Source: Pedobacter sp. AJM | GTDB lineage: Bacteria; Bacteroidota; Bacteroidia; Sphingobacteriales; Sphingobacteriaceae | Direction: 5' to 3' | DNA: 64,000 nt | NCBI RefSeq assembly: GCF_002197755.1 | Contig: NZ_NHOT01000003.1 | Coordinates: 744,001 to 808,000, forward strand | Part shown: piece by piece, positions 37,207-47,400 of the stretch | Numbering within the stretch: the first letter of the stretch is position 1 | Layout of the letters: each line of letters begins with the position of its first letter | The notes under the pieces: generated by a model | Told to the model about the DNA's origin: nothing | Database searches by the model: none | What the model saw: the letters and a program-made list of their open reading frames with translations, nothing else | Made by a program: the position numbers and the translations under genes

Positions 37207-38451
37207 CTAATTTTCCGGCTTAAAAAATACAAAGCCATCTTCCCTAATCTGCCAGGCTGTAACCGGGTTCATATGGTAACCACTTATATTCGGCCCTCTT
37301 GCCTCAATCAATTGTTTTAGTGTAGGCTGTAAATAGCCTGTTTCATCGGTTACCCGGCTTAAAATCGCTGTCGGAGAGCCATTCCAGTTCCATAAATATC
37401 TGAAATAAGTATGGGCTTTGCTCAAAACCGGCTCCTGTAATTTTGCCATTTCCCAAGTTTTCCCGGCATCGGTACTCACTTCTACCTGGGTCACTTTCCC
37501 CCTTCCGCTCCAGGCCAGGCCACGAATTTCTACATATCCTTTTGTAATCTGCTGCGGATAAGAAGGATATGTAATGATTGAGCGCGCATCCATCTCAAAG
37601 CTAAACATTCTGATTTTATCCTGTACCGGATACGTATATTTTGAAGTTTCTTCCCTAGTCATGTAAGGTTCTTCGGATAATTCAATCCTTCTGAGCCATT
37701 TTATATTCATATTTCCTTCAAATCCGGGAAGTAACAACCGAATCGGATAACCTTGCTCCGGCCTGATGGCCTCTCCGTTTTGGGCGTAAACAATCATCGC
37801 ATCATCCCAGGCTTTGGCTAGCGGAATGGTTCGCGTCATCACGGCCGCGTCTGCCCCTTCTGCCAGAAACCATTTGGCTTCGGCTTTGATTCCCACTTCG
37901 TTAAAGATTGTTGCTAATAGTACGCCCGTCCATTCACTCTGGCTGGTTAAGCCCAAAATATCCTGAGGGGTCATCTCTGCTTTCCCGGTTCTGAAATTTC
38001 CGGCACACTCAATAAAACAGGTGCGGGTAACCGATGGAAACCGCTTTAATTCTGCCAGCGTGAACTTCATTGGTTGATCCACCAGGCCGTGAATCAATAA
38101 TTCATGCTTAAGCGGATCAATTGTTGGAATACCGGCATGGTGCCGCTCAAAATGAAGATCGGAAGGTGTAAGGGTACTGTGAAAATCCTGCAGGGGTGTA
38201 CGGGAAGAAATATCTGATGGTTTCCGAACAGGGTTTTCGAAACCCGATCGCTTACCTAAAGGACTTGGCCCCGGGCCGGGTGTTTTGGTTGGGTCGTCAT
38301 TGATTACTTCAGGCATATTAACGGGATCCTTTTCCAGGGCGAACAACCCATCAACCGGCAATACCGCAGCAGCCAGGATGCCACCTAACAGGGTTCGCCT
38401 GCTCATGTGTCCCGGTTTTTTTTCAGGAGCAAATTTTAGTTTCTTTCCCAT
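37207..38451 (-). CDS. soxC: SoxC-like molybdenum sulfite/sulfane dehydrogenase, Tat-exported
   Basis: 414-aa periplasmic oxidoreductase of the sulfite oxidase superfamily. A twin-arginine signal (HMSRRTLLGGILAAAVLP) exports the folded protein. The Mo-pterin domain (about 85-270) contains the molybdenum-ligand Cys in TRTCFIECAGN, plus FHSTLTPSDLHFERHHAGIP and GYPIRLLLPGFEGNMNIKW. The C-terminal Mo-co dimerisation domain (about 285-410) includes KGYVEIRGLAWSGRGKVTQV. Length and motifs match SoxC and SorA. Its start codon overlaps the stop of the cytochrome gene (TAATG), so the two should be made in equal amounts, as SoxCD are. SoxC versus plain sulfite dehydrogenase cannot be settled here. Confidence 0.9.
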   Translation of the reverse strand: MGKKLKFAPEKKPGHMSRRTLLGGILAAAVLPVDGLFALEKDPVNMPEVINDDPTKTPGPGPSPLGKRSGFENPVRKPSDISSRTPLQDFHSTLTPSDLHFERHHAGIPTIDPLKHELLIHGLVDQPMKFTLAELKRFPSVTRTCFIECAGNFRTGKAEMTPQDILGLTSQSEWTGVLLATIFNEVGIKAEAKWFLAEGADAAVMTRTIPLAKAWDDAMIVYAQNGEAIRPEQGYPIRLLLPGFEGNMNIKWLRRIELSEEPYMTREETSKYTYPVQDKIRMFSFEMDARSIITYPSYPQQITKGYVEIRGLAWSGRGKVTQVEVSTDAGKTWEMAKLQEPVLSKAHTYFRYLWNWNGSPTAILSRVTDETGYLQPTLKQLIEARGPNISGYHMNPVTAWQIREDGFVFFKPEN

Positions 38452-39050
38452 TATTTAATTTCTGCCCCTCCCCGGCGATCATCCATGATAAAAAGTTTTT
38501 TAGCCGGCATCACCACTTTTGGAAGATTTTTAGCATCCAGCACCACATCAGCACCTACAATTTTATTGGCATTTAGCAGGTAAGCACTTAAGCTGTAAAC
38601 TTCGTTATTGGTTAAGGAACCCGGAAGATTGTACGGCATGGCCCGCCTGATGTAATCAAATAAAGTGGTGGCATAGGGCCAGTAATTGCCGATGGTTTTT
38701 GGTTTGGCAGTTGCCAAAGTATCACCCACCAAAGCACCACCTGCTAATTTTACCGCTCCGGTTTGGCGGCCGTTTAAACCATGGCAAACCGCACATTTCG
38801 TATCATAAATTACTTTCCCTTTTTTAACATCACCTTGTCCGGCAGGCAATCCCTTTCCATCCGGACGAACATCAATATCCCAGGCGGTAATCTCAGCACC
38901 TGTTGCCGGCCTGCCGAAACCAAATTTTACAGGCTTCTTTACACTATCTGTAAACGGTTGCCGCTTTTGAGCAACTACACAGGTATCATTTACAGAAAGC
39001 AGGATCAGTCCAAACAAAAAGCCAAATATGAATAGTAACCTCTTTTTCAT
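38451..39050 (-). CDS. SoxD-like c-type cytochrome, single heme
   Basis: 199-aa exported cytochrome c, electron acceptor of the SoxC-like enzyme. The N-terminal signal (LLFIFGFLFGLILLSV) is followed by GFGRPATGAEITAWDIDVRP and GKGLPAGQG, which read like the start of SoxD. The heme site is CAVCH, and the Met ligand is probably in IRRAMPYNLPGSL after TIGNYWPYATTLFDYI. Classical SoxD carries two heme domains; this protein has one and is about half the length. It overlaps soxC by one base. Electrons would pass to the respiratory chain, perhaps through the DoxX-like proteins upstream. Confidence 0.88.
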   Translation of the reverse strand: MKKRLLFIFGFLFGLILLSVNDTCVVAQKRQPFTDSVKKPVKFGFGRPATGAEITAWDIDVRPDGKGLPAGQGDVKKGKVIYDTKCAVCHGLNGRQTGAVKLAGGALVGDTLATAKPKTIGNYWPYATTLFDYIRRAMPYNLPGSLTNNEVYSLSAYLLNANKIVGADVVLDAKNLPKVVMPAKKLFIMDDRRGGAEIK

Positions 39051-39053
39051 TGC

Positions 39054-40739
39054 CTAATACTTTCCTGCATTTAAGGTACTTTTGGGTAACACATATGGTC
39101 TGTCGTAGCGATTTAAAACAATAGAAACTGAATCATTGTATTCATTTAAACCGGTTAATAGCACTTTAGATCCATCTTTGGTCTCATAATGAAGCACCAT
39201 TCTGTTTCTTCTAATTTCCTTGGGTTGCGCTGCAAACTCCCGGTCTCTCCGGGTAGACCATGCACGCGGATCGATCATTTCTTTTTCATTCCCAATATGT
39301 GCCCAGGCAGCTTTGCTAATCCACTCATCCGGTTTTTTAATTTCAGCTGTCGCTGCTTTATTTTTAGCCTGACCACGAAGCGCCATCACATTTTTATCCT
39401 GCAGATATAGCACCTTATCGATAGTATCGGCATAGTAATGAAAGGCGCGTTGTCCGCCCGCCACACCACTAATCTCGAAGGTCCGCTGAATGTCGCGCAT
39501 CGGACTACCGCCTCCGTTTGAAGGATCAATCAGCACTGGCCGGTTTACCCTGAAAGTAAGTGTAGTCCAGTTTTCGAAGGTAGCTTCCTGCCAGCGGGTA
39601 GAATCCAGTGGATTAAAGGGAACCACCTGTCCGTTTATTTTAAATTCCGTTACCCGATAGTTTCCGCGGAGGTTTTTGACGCCTGCCGTAGCGGGTTGCT
39701 TATAGGGATCATATTTAAAATTGATAATCTCGGTATAAGTCATCACCCCGAAAAAAATTAAGAAGGTTAACACCTTTAAACCAATCCGCGTGTATTTCCA
39801 TGCTGGTTTTCTTAGGTCTGGATATACCCGAAAAGGTACGGTATAACGTTCCAGTATGAGTAAGTTGTATAGCTTCGGAATATCATCTGCCAGCAGAAAC
39901 AATCCCAGAACCACAAAATAAAAAGCATATACATGCACACCACCATCATAGGCATAATTTACAAAAGTGATGTCGCCCAATGCGGCAATGAGCAAAATGG
40001 CTCCGAAAGTAGTCGTTTTCCTGAAGAACAACAGTGCGCCCGCCAGAATTTCAACTACGCCGCCAAAAACCTGGTACCAGGGCACAATCCCAACTGATAG
40101 CCAGTAAATTTTCTGCGCGGTAAAATCACCAAAATTACTGTTCAGCAAACCCAAAGATGGATAAGGCATTTGCGTGGGAAACAATTTGGTGAAGCCGAAG
40201 CCAATAATTCCAATACCGGCCCGGTAGCGCACCACCACCCGAATCCAGTAATAAAGCTCGTGATAAGATTTTCGCTTCCGGTCCAATACAGACCAGATGG
40301 CACCACCCAGCAACCCGATGAACAATGCAACACCCCAATCGGCATAATCGGCCAGGAAACTTTTCTTTGCGGGTAGTGCAACCGTGTTTGCGGTGGCTTT
40401 TTTTCCTGAATTTTCTATTTTGACTGAGTTCTTTTTATCTTTTCCGGAAGCTGCATTCCCATCCGGAGAGTCTGTAATATCCCGGTTCCGCTGACCGCCA
40501 AAAAGGGAAAGGAAACCCGGCTGAAAACGTGCGATATCATAAAGGTCGCGGTAATGCGGACGAGACCAATCCAGCGTCAAAACATTTTTATACCAGTTGG
40601 GTGAAAATGGAATACACATGGCCAGCAGGAAGATGAACAACACACGGAATCCGAATTTCTTCAGTGCCGACCAGGGTTTCAGCGCTGTAGGCGAAATATC
40701 CGCGGTATCTTGAATTTCGTTTTTACTAAGGTCAGACAT
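39054..40739 (-). CDS. DoxX-like membrane protein with C-terminal extracytoplasmic domain (paralogue 1)
   Basis: 561-aa inner-membrane protein. One helix near 30-46 is followed by a Ser/Lys/Asn-rich linker, then a DoxX/DoxD-like bundle (about 135-345) with LYYWIRVVVRYRAGIGIIG, FPTQMPYPS, FGDFT and WYQVFGGVVEILAGALLFF. A soluble domain of about 200 residues starts at RGNYRVTEFKINGQVVPFNP and contains NRPVLIDP. DoxX-related proteins include the DoxDA thiosulfate:quinone oxidoreductase and DoxX of the mycobacterial thiol/oxidant complex. A role passing electrons from sulfur chemistry to quinone is therefore plausible but inferred. It lies 3 bp upstream of the cytochrome gene. Confidence 0.8.
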   Translation of the reverse strand: MSDLSKNEIQDTADISPTALKPWSALKKFGFRVLFIFLLAMCIPFSPNWYKNVLTLDWSRPHYRDLYDIARFQPGFLSLFGGQRNRDITDSPDGNAASGKDKKNSVKIENSGKKATANTVALPAKKSFLADYADWGVALFIGLLGGAIWSVLDRKRKSYHELYYWIRVVVRYRAGIGIIGFGFTKLFPTQMPYPSLGLLNSNFGDFTAQKIYWLSVGIVPWYQVFGGVVEILAGALLFFRKTTTFGAILLIAALGDITFVNYAYDGGVHVYAFYFVVLGLFLLADDIPKLYNLLILERYTVPFRVYPDLRKPAWKYTRIGLKVLTFLIFFGVMTYTEIINFKYDPYKQPATAGVKNLRGNYRVTEFKINGQVVPFNPLDSTRWQEATFENWTTLTFRVNRPVLIDPSNGGGSPMRDIQRTFEISGVAGGQRAFHYYADTIDKVLYLQDKNVMALRGQAKNKAATAEIKKPDEWISKAAWAHIGNEKEMIDPRAWSTRRDREFAAQPKEIRRNRMVLHYETKDGSKVLLTGLNEYNDSVSIVLNRYDRPYVLPKSTLNAGKY

Positions 40740-40767
40740 GATTTTTTGATTTTACAGTATACTCCAT

Positions 40768-42102
40768 TTAAAGTTTAAGTGCTTTCCGGCGGCTCATTTT
40801 TAACGGATATTTTTTATTTATCCGGTTCAACACTACATACAGAGAATCCCTTTTTTCATTAACCCCTTTTAAAATAATCGTTGCCGTATCTGGCCGGCTG
40901 TATTTAAATGTTAACTGCTCATCCTTGTAATGAAAGTTTTTATTCTCCAGCAGAAGCAAATGATTTATCGTATCAAGCTGATAGGCATAATAATGTCTGC
41001 CTCCACTACCGGCCAGCTCATAATTTCGTTCCTTATCGTGTGTAAAAATCCGCTCGTCATTCAAAGAATCGATCAATACCGGCCGGTTGGAACGTATACT
41101 GATTGTGGCCCATTTTTCAAATACCACATCTTTCCACCTCACCGGATCGGCAGGGTTGTAAGGCAAAACTTTGTTATTGATTTTAAACTCAGTTACATTA
41201 TAAATACCTGCAGCCCGGGCTAAACCCTTCGTTTTTGGGAATTGATAAGGGTCTCGGTGTGAGCCGGAATAGGTTTTAAATCCATAAAAAAAAATAAAGA
41301 AGAAAATGATAAAGCCTTTTACTGCCTTGCGGATAGGTTTAATGTTGTTGTTGAAATATGGTTTAAAAACATTCGGTTGGGTGGGGCGCTCCAGTGCAAT
41401 GAGGTTGTAAATCCTGATGGCATCGAACCACAACACAAATACCGCAAAGCTGATGAGGTATAATGCATAAACATATTCCCCGCCATTGTAGGCCAGATTT
41501 GAGATGAATACGTTCCCGGTAAAAACCAGAATAATAATGGCACCAACGGTAGCAGTTTTGCGGAAGAAAAGCAGCAGACCAGCCAGTATTTCAACGCTCC
41601 CTAAAAAAGTTTCATAACCGGGCACAATGCCTAAACTCATTGAAAAAAGTTTCCAGTTGGTAAAATCACCGTAACTGGTATTCAGGTTACTGATGGATGG
41701 AAAAGGTGCCTGCATCGGGAAGAACTTTATGAAGCCATAACCGATAATGCCGATGGCCAGGCGATACCTCACCACTACCCTGAGCCAGTAATAAAGTTCG
41801 TTATAATTAGCATCTTTATATTTCGATCGCGACCAGAAAGCAGTACCTGATAAGGAGATTATGGCAACAATGAGCCAGTTAAGCAGACTGTCTGACCCCG
41901 GAATAAACTTCGCCGATAAACGGGTGAGGTCGAAGATATTTCCATAAGAGATATACAGCCAGTTGAAACCAAATACGATCTTGAAAAAATCAATGCTTAA
42001 TGGCAGCGCCTGAAGTATGAAGAAAAGAAAAAAGAAACGGAAGATCAGTTTTTCTCTTTCCGTCCACCTTCCTGCTGAAATGCTATTTGTTTGAGTCGTC
42101 AT
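40768..42102 (-). CDS. DoxX-like membrane protein with C-terminal extracytoplasmic domain (paralogue 2)
   Basis: 444-aa paralogue of the next gene, with the same layout but a shorter linker. An N-terminal helix lies near 20-40; the DoxX-like bundle shows LYYWLRVVVRYRLAIGIIG, FPMQAPFPS, YGDFT and GYETFLGSVEILAGLLLFF. The C-terminal domain starts with YNVTEFKINNKVLPYNPADP and contains NRPVLIDS. A longer in-frame start at 42138 would overlap the cyanophycinase-like gene; ATG 42102 leaves a 7-bp gap and is preferred. Tandem duplication of this fused form suggests a heterodimer. Function inferred as for its paralogue. Confidence 0.8.
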   Translation of the reverse strand: MTTQTNSISAGRWTEREKLIFRFFFLFFILQALPLSIDFFKIVFGFNWLYISYGNIFDLTRLSAKFIPGSDSLLNWLIVAIISLSGTAFWSRSKYKDANYNELYYWLRVVVRYRLAIGIIGYGFIKFFPMQAPFPSISNLNTSYGDFTNWKLFSMSLGIVPGYETFLGSVEILAGLLLFFRKTATVGAIIILVFTGNVFISNLAYNGGEYVYALYLISFAVFVLWFDAIRIYNLIALERPTQPNVFKPYFNNNIKPIRKAVKGFIIFFFIFFYGFKTYSGSHRDPYQFPKTKGLARAAGIYNVTEFKINNKVLPYNPADPVRWKDVVFEKWATISIRSNRPVLIDSLNDERIFTHDKERNYELAGSGGRHYYAYQLDTINHLLLLENKNFHYKDEQLTFKYSRPDTATIILKGVNEKRDSLYVVLNRINKKYPLKMSRRKALKL

Positions 42103-42109
42103 TTTGATC

Positions 42110-43030
42110 CTACTTTTTTGCTTTCGCAGATTCAACAATCACCTTTCTTGCAGCCAGATCATATTTCTGTCCGTTTTTTAGAAAGAAAAAAGGACCACTT
42201 GAAGCTGAGAAATTTTCACGACCGTTTGCTACATGCTGGTTGCTATCATATATAATATGCGCATAATCATAAATGGCAACGAAAGATTTGCCCAATACCT
42301 GCAGGGTATCTTGCTGTACCCATACGGCAGTGGCTTCATCTAAACCTATACCAATCAGTTCAGGAGATTGACGAATAAAATCTACCAGGTCAAACTGTCG
42401 GTTTCTCACCAGCAAATGCTGATCGATCGCAGAATTTTTAAGAAAACCCAAACCTTGCGTATGATCGCCCACTAAAATATGTGCGCCCCTGGTATCACCC
42501 CGCCATAAAAAGGAGCCCAGAATGGTTGCACCCGCTGAACTGCCTGCAATTACGCCGCCACGGCTCAGCACATCTGTAAAGGCCTGGTGCGTAAGGGTAT
42601 TGAGGTAAGAATCGGCGATTCGCCATTGCCTGCCACCTTCAAAATAAACGGCAGTGGCTTTTTTTAGTGGCGCTATAAACTTTTCACTATTGGCCTCTTT
42701 AATATCGCTGGTATGCAGAAGCGTTACATTTCTAATCCCGGTTTGTCGCTTTATCTCTTCAACTCCTTTCTGGTCAAACGCCGCAGAATCGCCGGTAGCT
42801 GTGGTAACCACTACCAATACCGCTTTATCCTTGCCGCCAGCCAGTTCCGTAAACTTCTCCCAAATGTCGCGCTGTGAGCCTACATTTCCTCCGATAATGA
42901 CCAGGCTTCCTTTTTCAGGCCCATGCCTGGTAACCGATTTTCTGATGGTTATCGGCGACGGCTGTGCCAGGATCGAAAAACCAGTGGCAACGAGAGCAAA
43001 AACGGTTAATGTTAATTTTTTCATAAACAT
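42110..43030 (-). CDS. cyanophycinase-like peptidase, family S51, exported
   Basis: 306-aa exported protein of the S51 family (cyanophycinase, peptidase E), with the class I glutamine-amidotransferase fold. A signal peptide ends FSILAQ. The nucleophile elbow is GVIAGSSAGATILGS, and cyanophycinase-type blocks are LVIIGGN, AVYFEGGRQWRIADSYLNT and LKNSAIDQHLLVRNRQFDLV. Family members cut beta-Asp-Arg links or dipeptides. Cyanophycin is an unlikely substrate in an operon with SusCD and a sulfite dehydrogenase; cleavage of an imported sulfur-containing peptide or amide is an inference. It is tightly packed between SusD (3 bp) and the DoxX-like gene (7 bp). Confidence 0.88.
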   Translation of the reverse strand: MFMKKLTLTVFALVATGFSILAQPSPITIRKSVTRHGPEKGSLVIIGGNVGSQRDIWEKFTELAGGKDKAVLVVVTTATGDSAAFDQKGVEEIKRQTGIRNVTLLHTSDIKEANSEKFIAPLKKATAVYFEGGRQWRIADSYLNTLTHQAFTDVLSRGGVIAGSSAGATILGSFLWRGDTRGAHILVGDHTQGLGFLKNSAIDQHLLVRNRQFDLVDFIRQSPELIGIGLDEATAVWVQQDTLQVLGKSFVAIYDYAHIIYDSNQHVANGRENFSASSGPFFFLKNGQKYDLAARKVIVESAKAKK

Positions 43031-43033
43031 AGC

Positions 43034-44386
43034 TTAATAACCTGGGTTACGGTTTGCTCCTCCAAGCTGGGGATCTACCAATGTTTCATTATAAGGAATC
43101 GGGAAAAGATAAAGGTGCTTATCCGGCAAAGCCAGAACCGTTTGTGCACGATCGGTGCGGACAAGATTAAACCAACGGTCGCCTTCAAAAGCAAATTCTA
43201 ACTGACGCTCGTTTTCCAAAGCCAGTAAAATCTCTGCCAGTGTTGAAGCCATGCTGGCGCTCAGGCCTGCCCTGCTTCTCACCGCATTCAAATCTGCTGT
43301 TGCGCCGGTAAAATTTCCCTGATAGACTCGGGCTTCTGAGCGGATTAAATAAAGTTCCGAAACCCTGATCAGGTAAGCAGGATCTGTTCCCAACGGGTTG
43401 CGGTAATATAATCTGCCATACCATAAATTTCCAGGAGGAGCAGTTCTGGCAATTAAAGCATTACGGTTGCCACCTATAGCCGGATTATTTAATTGTGCTA
43501 CCAAAGCATCATTTGGCGACCATTCTCTTCTTCCGCCTAACGCCGGTGGCAGCCACCAGTTGCTGTGGTTATTGGTATTTGAAGTGGTATAAGCCAGTTC
43601 CAGAATTGATTCGTTTGTGCTGGCTACATTGTTTGCAAAGAAGGCACTATAAGGCGTAACCAAAGAATAGTTCGCATTATCGCCAATAACCAAGGTGGCA
43701 AATTGTTCGGCCAAAGCCCAGTTTTTCTGGTACAGATAAAATCTGGCTTTTAATGCCTGAACGGTGCGTAAAGAAACGCGGTTCCGGTTTACCACAGCAG
43801 GCACTAAAGTTTCTGCAGCATTTAAATCCTTCAGTACTTGTGCATAAGTATCCGCCAGGCTGCTTCTTGGAATGTCGGAATTATCTGAAGAAGTATTGGT
43901 GGGTCTCAGAATTAACTGAACGCCACCCCAGCCCCTTGCCAGGTCAAAATAGGCCAGCGCCCGAACAAAATAGGCTTCACCCAGGTACTGGTTTCTTAAA
44001 GCCGTTGAAAACTGTGGATCGGCCACGCCCGGTACTTTGTCTATAATGTAATTGGCCTGAGAAATGGTTCGGTAAATGGCCGTCCATGCAGATTGCACGT
44101 AGCCATTGGTTGCGGAGGTTAAATGTTTGGTAATTTCATTCGGATCAGCCTGCGATCCGGACCATTGAATATCGCCGGCAGAAAGATAGGAAAGTGCCAG
44201 AAAGTTAGAGCCATAATAACCATTGCTGGCCAATAGATTAAAAAGACCATTAGCTGCGGTAGTGGCAGAACCTGCGTTAATAATCGCCTGATCCTGATCC
44301 ACCTGAAGTTGTGGTTCTACCTCCAGAAACTTTTTGCAGGAAGTAAACAATACCACAAGAAATAAGATATAAATTACTTTTTTCAT
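43034..44386 (-). CDS. SusD/RagB-family outer-membrane lipoprotein of the sulfur operon
   Basis: 450-aa surface lipoprotein; ATG 44386 is chosen because it starts the lipoprotein signal MKKVIYILFLVVLFTSC. Mature start KKFLEVEPQLQVDQDQA and the classic RagB/SusD body (AYFDLARGWGGVQLILRPTN, RVSLRTVQALKARFYLYQKN, ELYLIRSEARVYQGNFTGA, ALENERQLEFAFEGDRWFNL) mark it as the common SusD type. This differs from the two SusD-like_2 proteins elsewhere in the window. It is the lid of the SusC encoded just upstream and the second gene of the nine-gene operon. Its ligand is probably the sulfur compound processed by the downstream genes. Confidence 0.94.
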   Translation of the reverse strand: MKKVIYILFLVVLFTSCKKFLEVEPQLQVDQDQAIINAGSATTAANGLFNLLASNGYYGSNFLALSYLSAGDIQWSGSQADPNEITKHLTSATNGYVQSAWTAIYRTISQANYIIDKVPGVADPQFSTALRNQYLGEAYFVRALAYFDLARGWGGVQLILRPTNTSSDNSDIPRSSLADTYAQVLKDLNAAETLVPAVVNRNRVSLRTVQALKARFYLYQKNWALAEQFATLVIGDNANYSLVTPYSAFFANNVASTNESILELAYTTSNTNNHSNWWLPPALGGRREWSPNDALVAQLNNPAIGGNRNALIARTAPPGNLWYGRLYYRNPLGTDPAYLIRVSELYLIRSEARVYQGNFTGATADLNAVRSRAGLSASMASTLAEILLALENERQLEFAFEGDRWFNLVRTDRAQTVLALPDKHLYLFPIPYNETLVDPQLGGANRNPGY

Positions 44387-44401
44387 AATTGTTACCATGG
44401 A

Positions 44402-47400
44402 TTAAAATGTAATGTTTGCGCCGATTTGAAAAGTTCTGGGCACGGGAGGTGTTCCCAGATCGTAACCTAAAACAGTTGCGGATGATGACACATTGATTTC
44501 TGGATCGGGCCCCTTGTACTTAGTCCACAAGGCCAGGTTTGATCCGCTGGCATAAATGCGAACGGCAGACATTTTTACCTTTTTAGTGATGCTTTTCGGA
44601 ATGTTGTAGCCCAACGTAACATTACTTAAGCGGATAAATGAACCATCTTCAATGTTCCGGCTGGTCGGGCTGATGGTGTAATTCTGTCCAAAAGCAGTAA
44701 GTCGAGGCATATCTGTGATATCGCCGGGCTGTTGCCAGCGATCTAACTGATAAACATCCATTGCCCTGTTGGCATCGCGGGTTCCTCCACCCTCCAGGAA
44801 GTAGTGGTTATTATTGTAAACTTTATTGCCGTAAACGAAGTTGAAGAACACCGATAAATCAAAGCCTTTATAACTGAAATTATTGGTTAAACCTCCATTG
44901 AATTTTGGCAGCGCATTTCCTACCGGAACAATATCATTCGCATTGATTACCCCGTTTTTGTCGGCATCTTCATAAACCGCACTTCCCGTTTGCGGATCTA
45001 CGTATAATTGGTTGTACACAAAAAAGGTATACATCGATAAACCCTGTACCATGCGTTGTGCGGCATAGGCAGCAACTACCTGTGTTGGTAGTTGCTCAAT
45101 TTTATTGATGTTTCTGGAGATGTTGAAGTTGGTGCTCCACTTAAAAGCCTGATCAAGGTTTACACTGCTTACATTAAATTCAAAACCTTTGTTGCTCATT
45201 TCGCCGGCATTGGTTAATATGGATGAGAATCCCTTGCTTGATGCCAGCGGGAGGTTAAGCAATAAATTACTGGTGTACTTTTCATAAACATCACCGCTGA
45301 TGGTTAAACGATCTTTAAATAAGCTTAAATCCAAACCAATATTCGTTTGGCGGGTACTTTCCCATTTTAAATCAGGGTTAGCCAATTGTGAGGCGATGGT
45401 TCCAGGATTGTCCTGGTAGTTCGCACCAGCGCCCCATAACCCGCGTGAGGCGAAATCGTTGATGCCATTCTGATTACCGGTAATTCCGATACTTCCTCTT
45501 AATTTTAAATCAGAAATCACCGCGACATCTTTTAAGAAATTTTCTTTATTAATACGCCAGGAAACACCTGCAGAAGGAAAATATCCCCATTGATGATTGG
45601 TACCGAAACGGGAAGAACCATCACCGCGAACACTAAAAACAGCGTAATATTTACCAGCATAATTATAATTTAACCTGGCGAAAAATGAGGATAAGGTATA
45701 TTTAGATTCAGAGGCTGATGAAGTGGTAGTTGCGGCAGAAGCAATCTGCTGAAACGAATCGTTTGGAAAATTGGTTCCCTGAGCTAAAACCTGTTTGCTT
45801 ACCGCACCTTGAAGTGAATTTCCGATTAATGCACCAAAACTATGATCACCAAAAGTATGGGTATAGTTTAAGGTCTGCTCATTCGTCCAGATGGTATTGT
45901 TACTTACACTGTTTGTGCCGAGGTTTCTGTTGGCAATCCCTAAATTGGTTAAGCTATTCCAGTATTGGTATTCATCATACTGATTATAATCAACGCTCCA
46001 GCTGGTTTTGAAGGTAAGGTCTTTTAAAATTTTTACCTCTCCATAAACATTGCTGATTAATCGGTTACTTGTACTATTCATATTGGTATTTGCGAGCAAA
46101 ACATCCAGGTTATCAAATCCGGCCCATTTTCCGGGAGTTCCATCCGCGTTAACCTCAGGTAAATAAGTTGGGGTATGCAATGCAGACTGGAGAATTCCAC
46201 CCTGTGGGCCATCGCCTACACGGGCATTGGTACGGTAAGTTTGCGTTAAAATATTGCTGGTACCGATGGTGATGAAATCGCCGATTTTCTGGTCGAGGTT
46301 AATTTTAAAACTTCCCCTTCTAAAATCGTTTGTTTTTAAAGTCGCCTCCTGCTTATTTAATCCACCTCCAATATAATAAGTGGTCTTATCATTTCCGCCA
46401 GACACCGATACATCATAATTTTGCAAAAATCCGGTTCTGAAAGCTTTGCCTAACCGATCGTAAGTACTTTGATCCTGAGGCAAACCGCGTGGTGCAGGAG
46501 ATGCCGTTGGGTTATCCGTTAAGGCTCTGAAAGGCTGAAAGCGATAAGTGGTAGCCGGGTTTGTTCCATTTGCGGCGGCAATTGCAATGGCATCTGCATT
46601 CGAATTTCGGTAAAATTCGTTTACCAGTTCTGCATGCTGCGGCCCCGTAACCAGATCCCATAATTTTGGTGTTTTTGCGGTACCTACATAGGCGCTCAGG
46701 CTTACCTTTGGCCCGGTATTGTATTTACCACGTTTAGTGGTGATTACAATTACCCCGTTGGCTGCCCTGGCACCATAAATGGCCGTCGCATCAGCATCTT
46801 TTAACACCGTTACACTCTCAATATCATCCGGATTGATATCCGACAACGGATTATTTGCCTGGCCCTGAGTGGTAATGCGTTGCAGTGATCCGCTGTTTAC
46901 ATAAACCCCGTCAATTAAATATAGAGGATCATTACTGGCATTAATAGAGGTTGTTCCCCTGATTCGGATAAACATCCCGTCACCCGGAACCCCGGTGGAT
47001 GTACTTACCTGTAAGCCGGGTGCTTTCCCCTGTAATTGTTCGGCAAATGTGGCTGTAGGTTTTGTTCTTACTTCATCTACAGCAATAGTAGATACCGCGC
47101 CTGTTAATGATTTCCGGGTTTGTTTGCCATAGCCAACCACTACAACATCATTTAGCTGACTATTGGTTTCCTTTAACCGGATTGTTACCGGACTCGTGGA
47201 CACCACCAGTTCTTTGGTTTCGTAACCCACCGAACTTAAGATTAAGGTATAAGGCAGTTTTTGGCCGGTAACGAAAATAAATTTACCCTCACCATCGGTT
47301 GATACCGAATGTGTAACCCCTTTTATACGAACCACTACCCCCGGTAAAGGTTGTTTGCTGGCCGAATCAATAACCATACCCTGTAAATTTGAATTAATCA

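Noticed and set aside
42103..42138. Longer N-terminus for DoxX-like paralogue 2
   Set aside because: It would overlap the upstream gene; the internal ATG at 42102 gives normal operon spacing.
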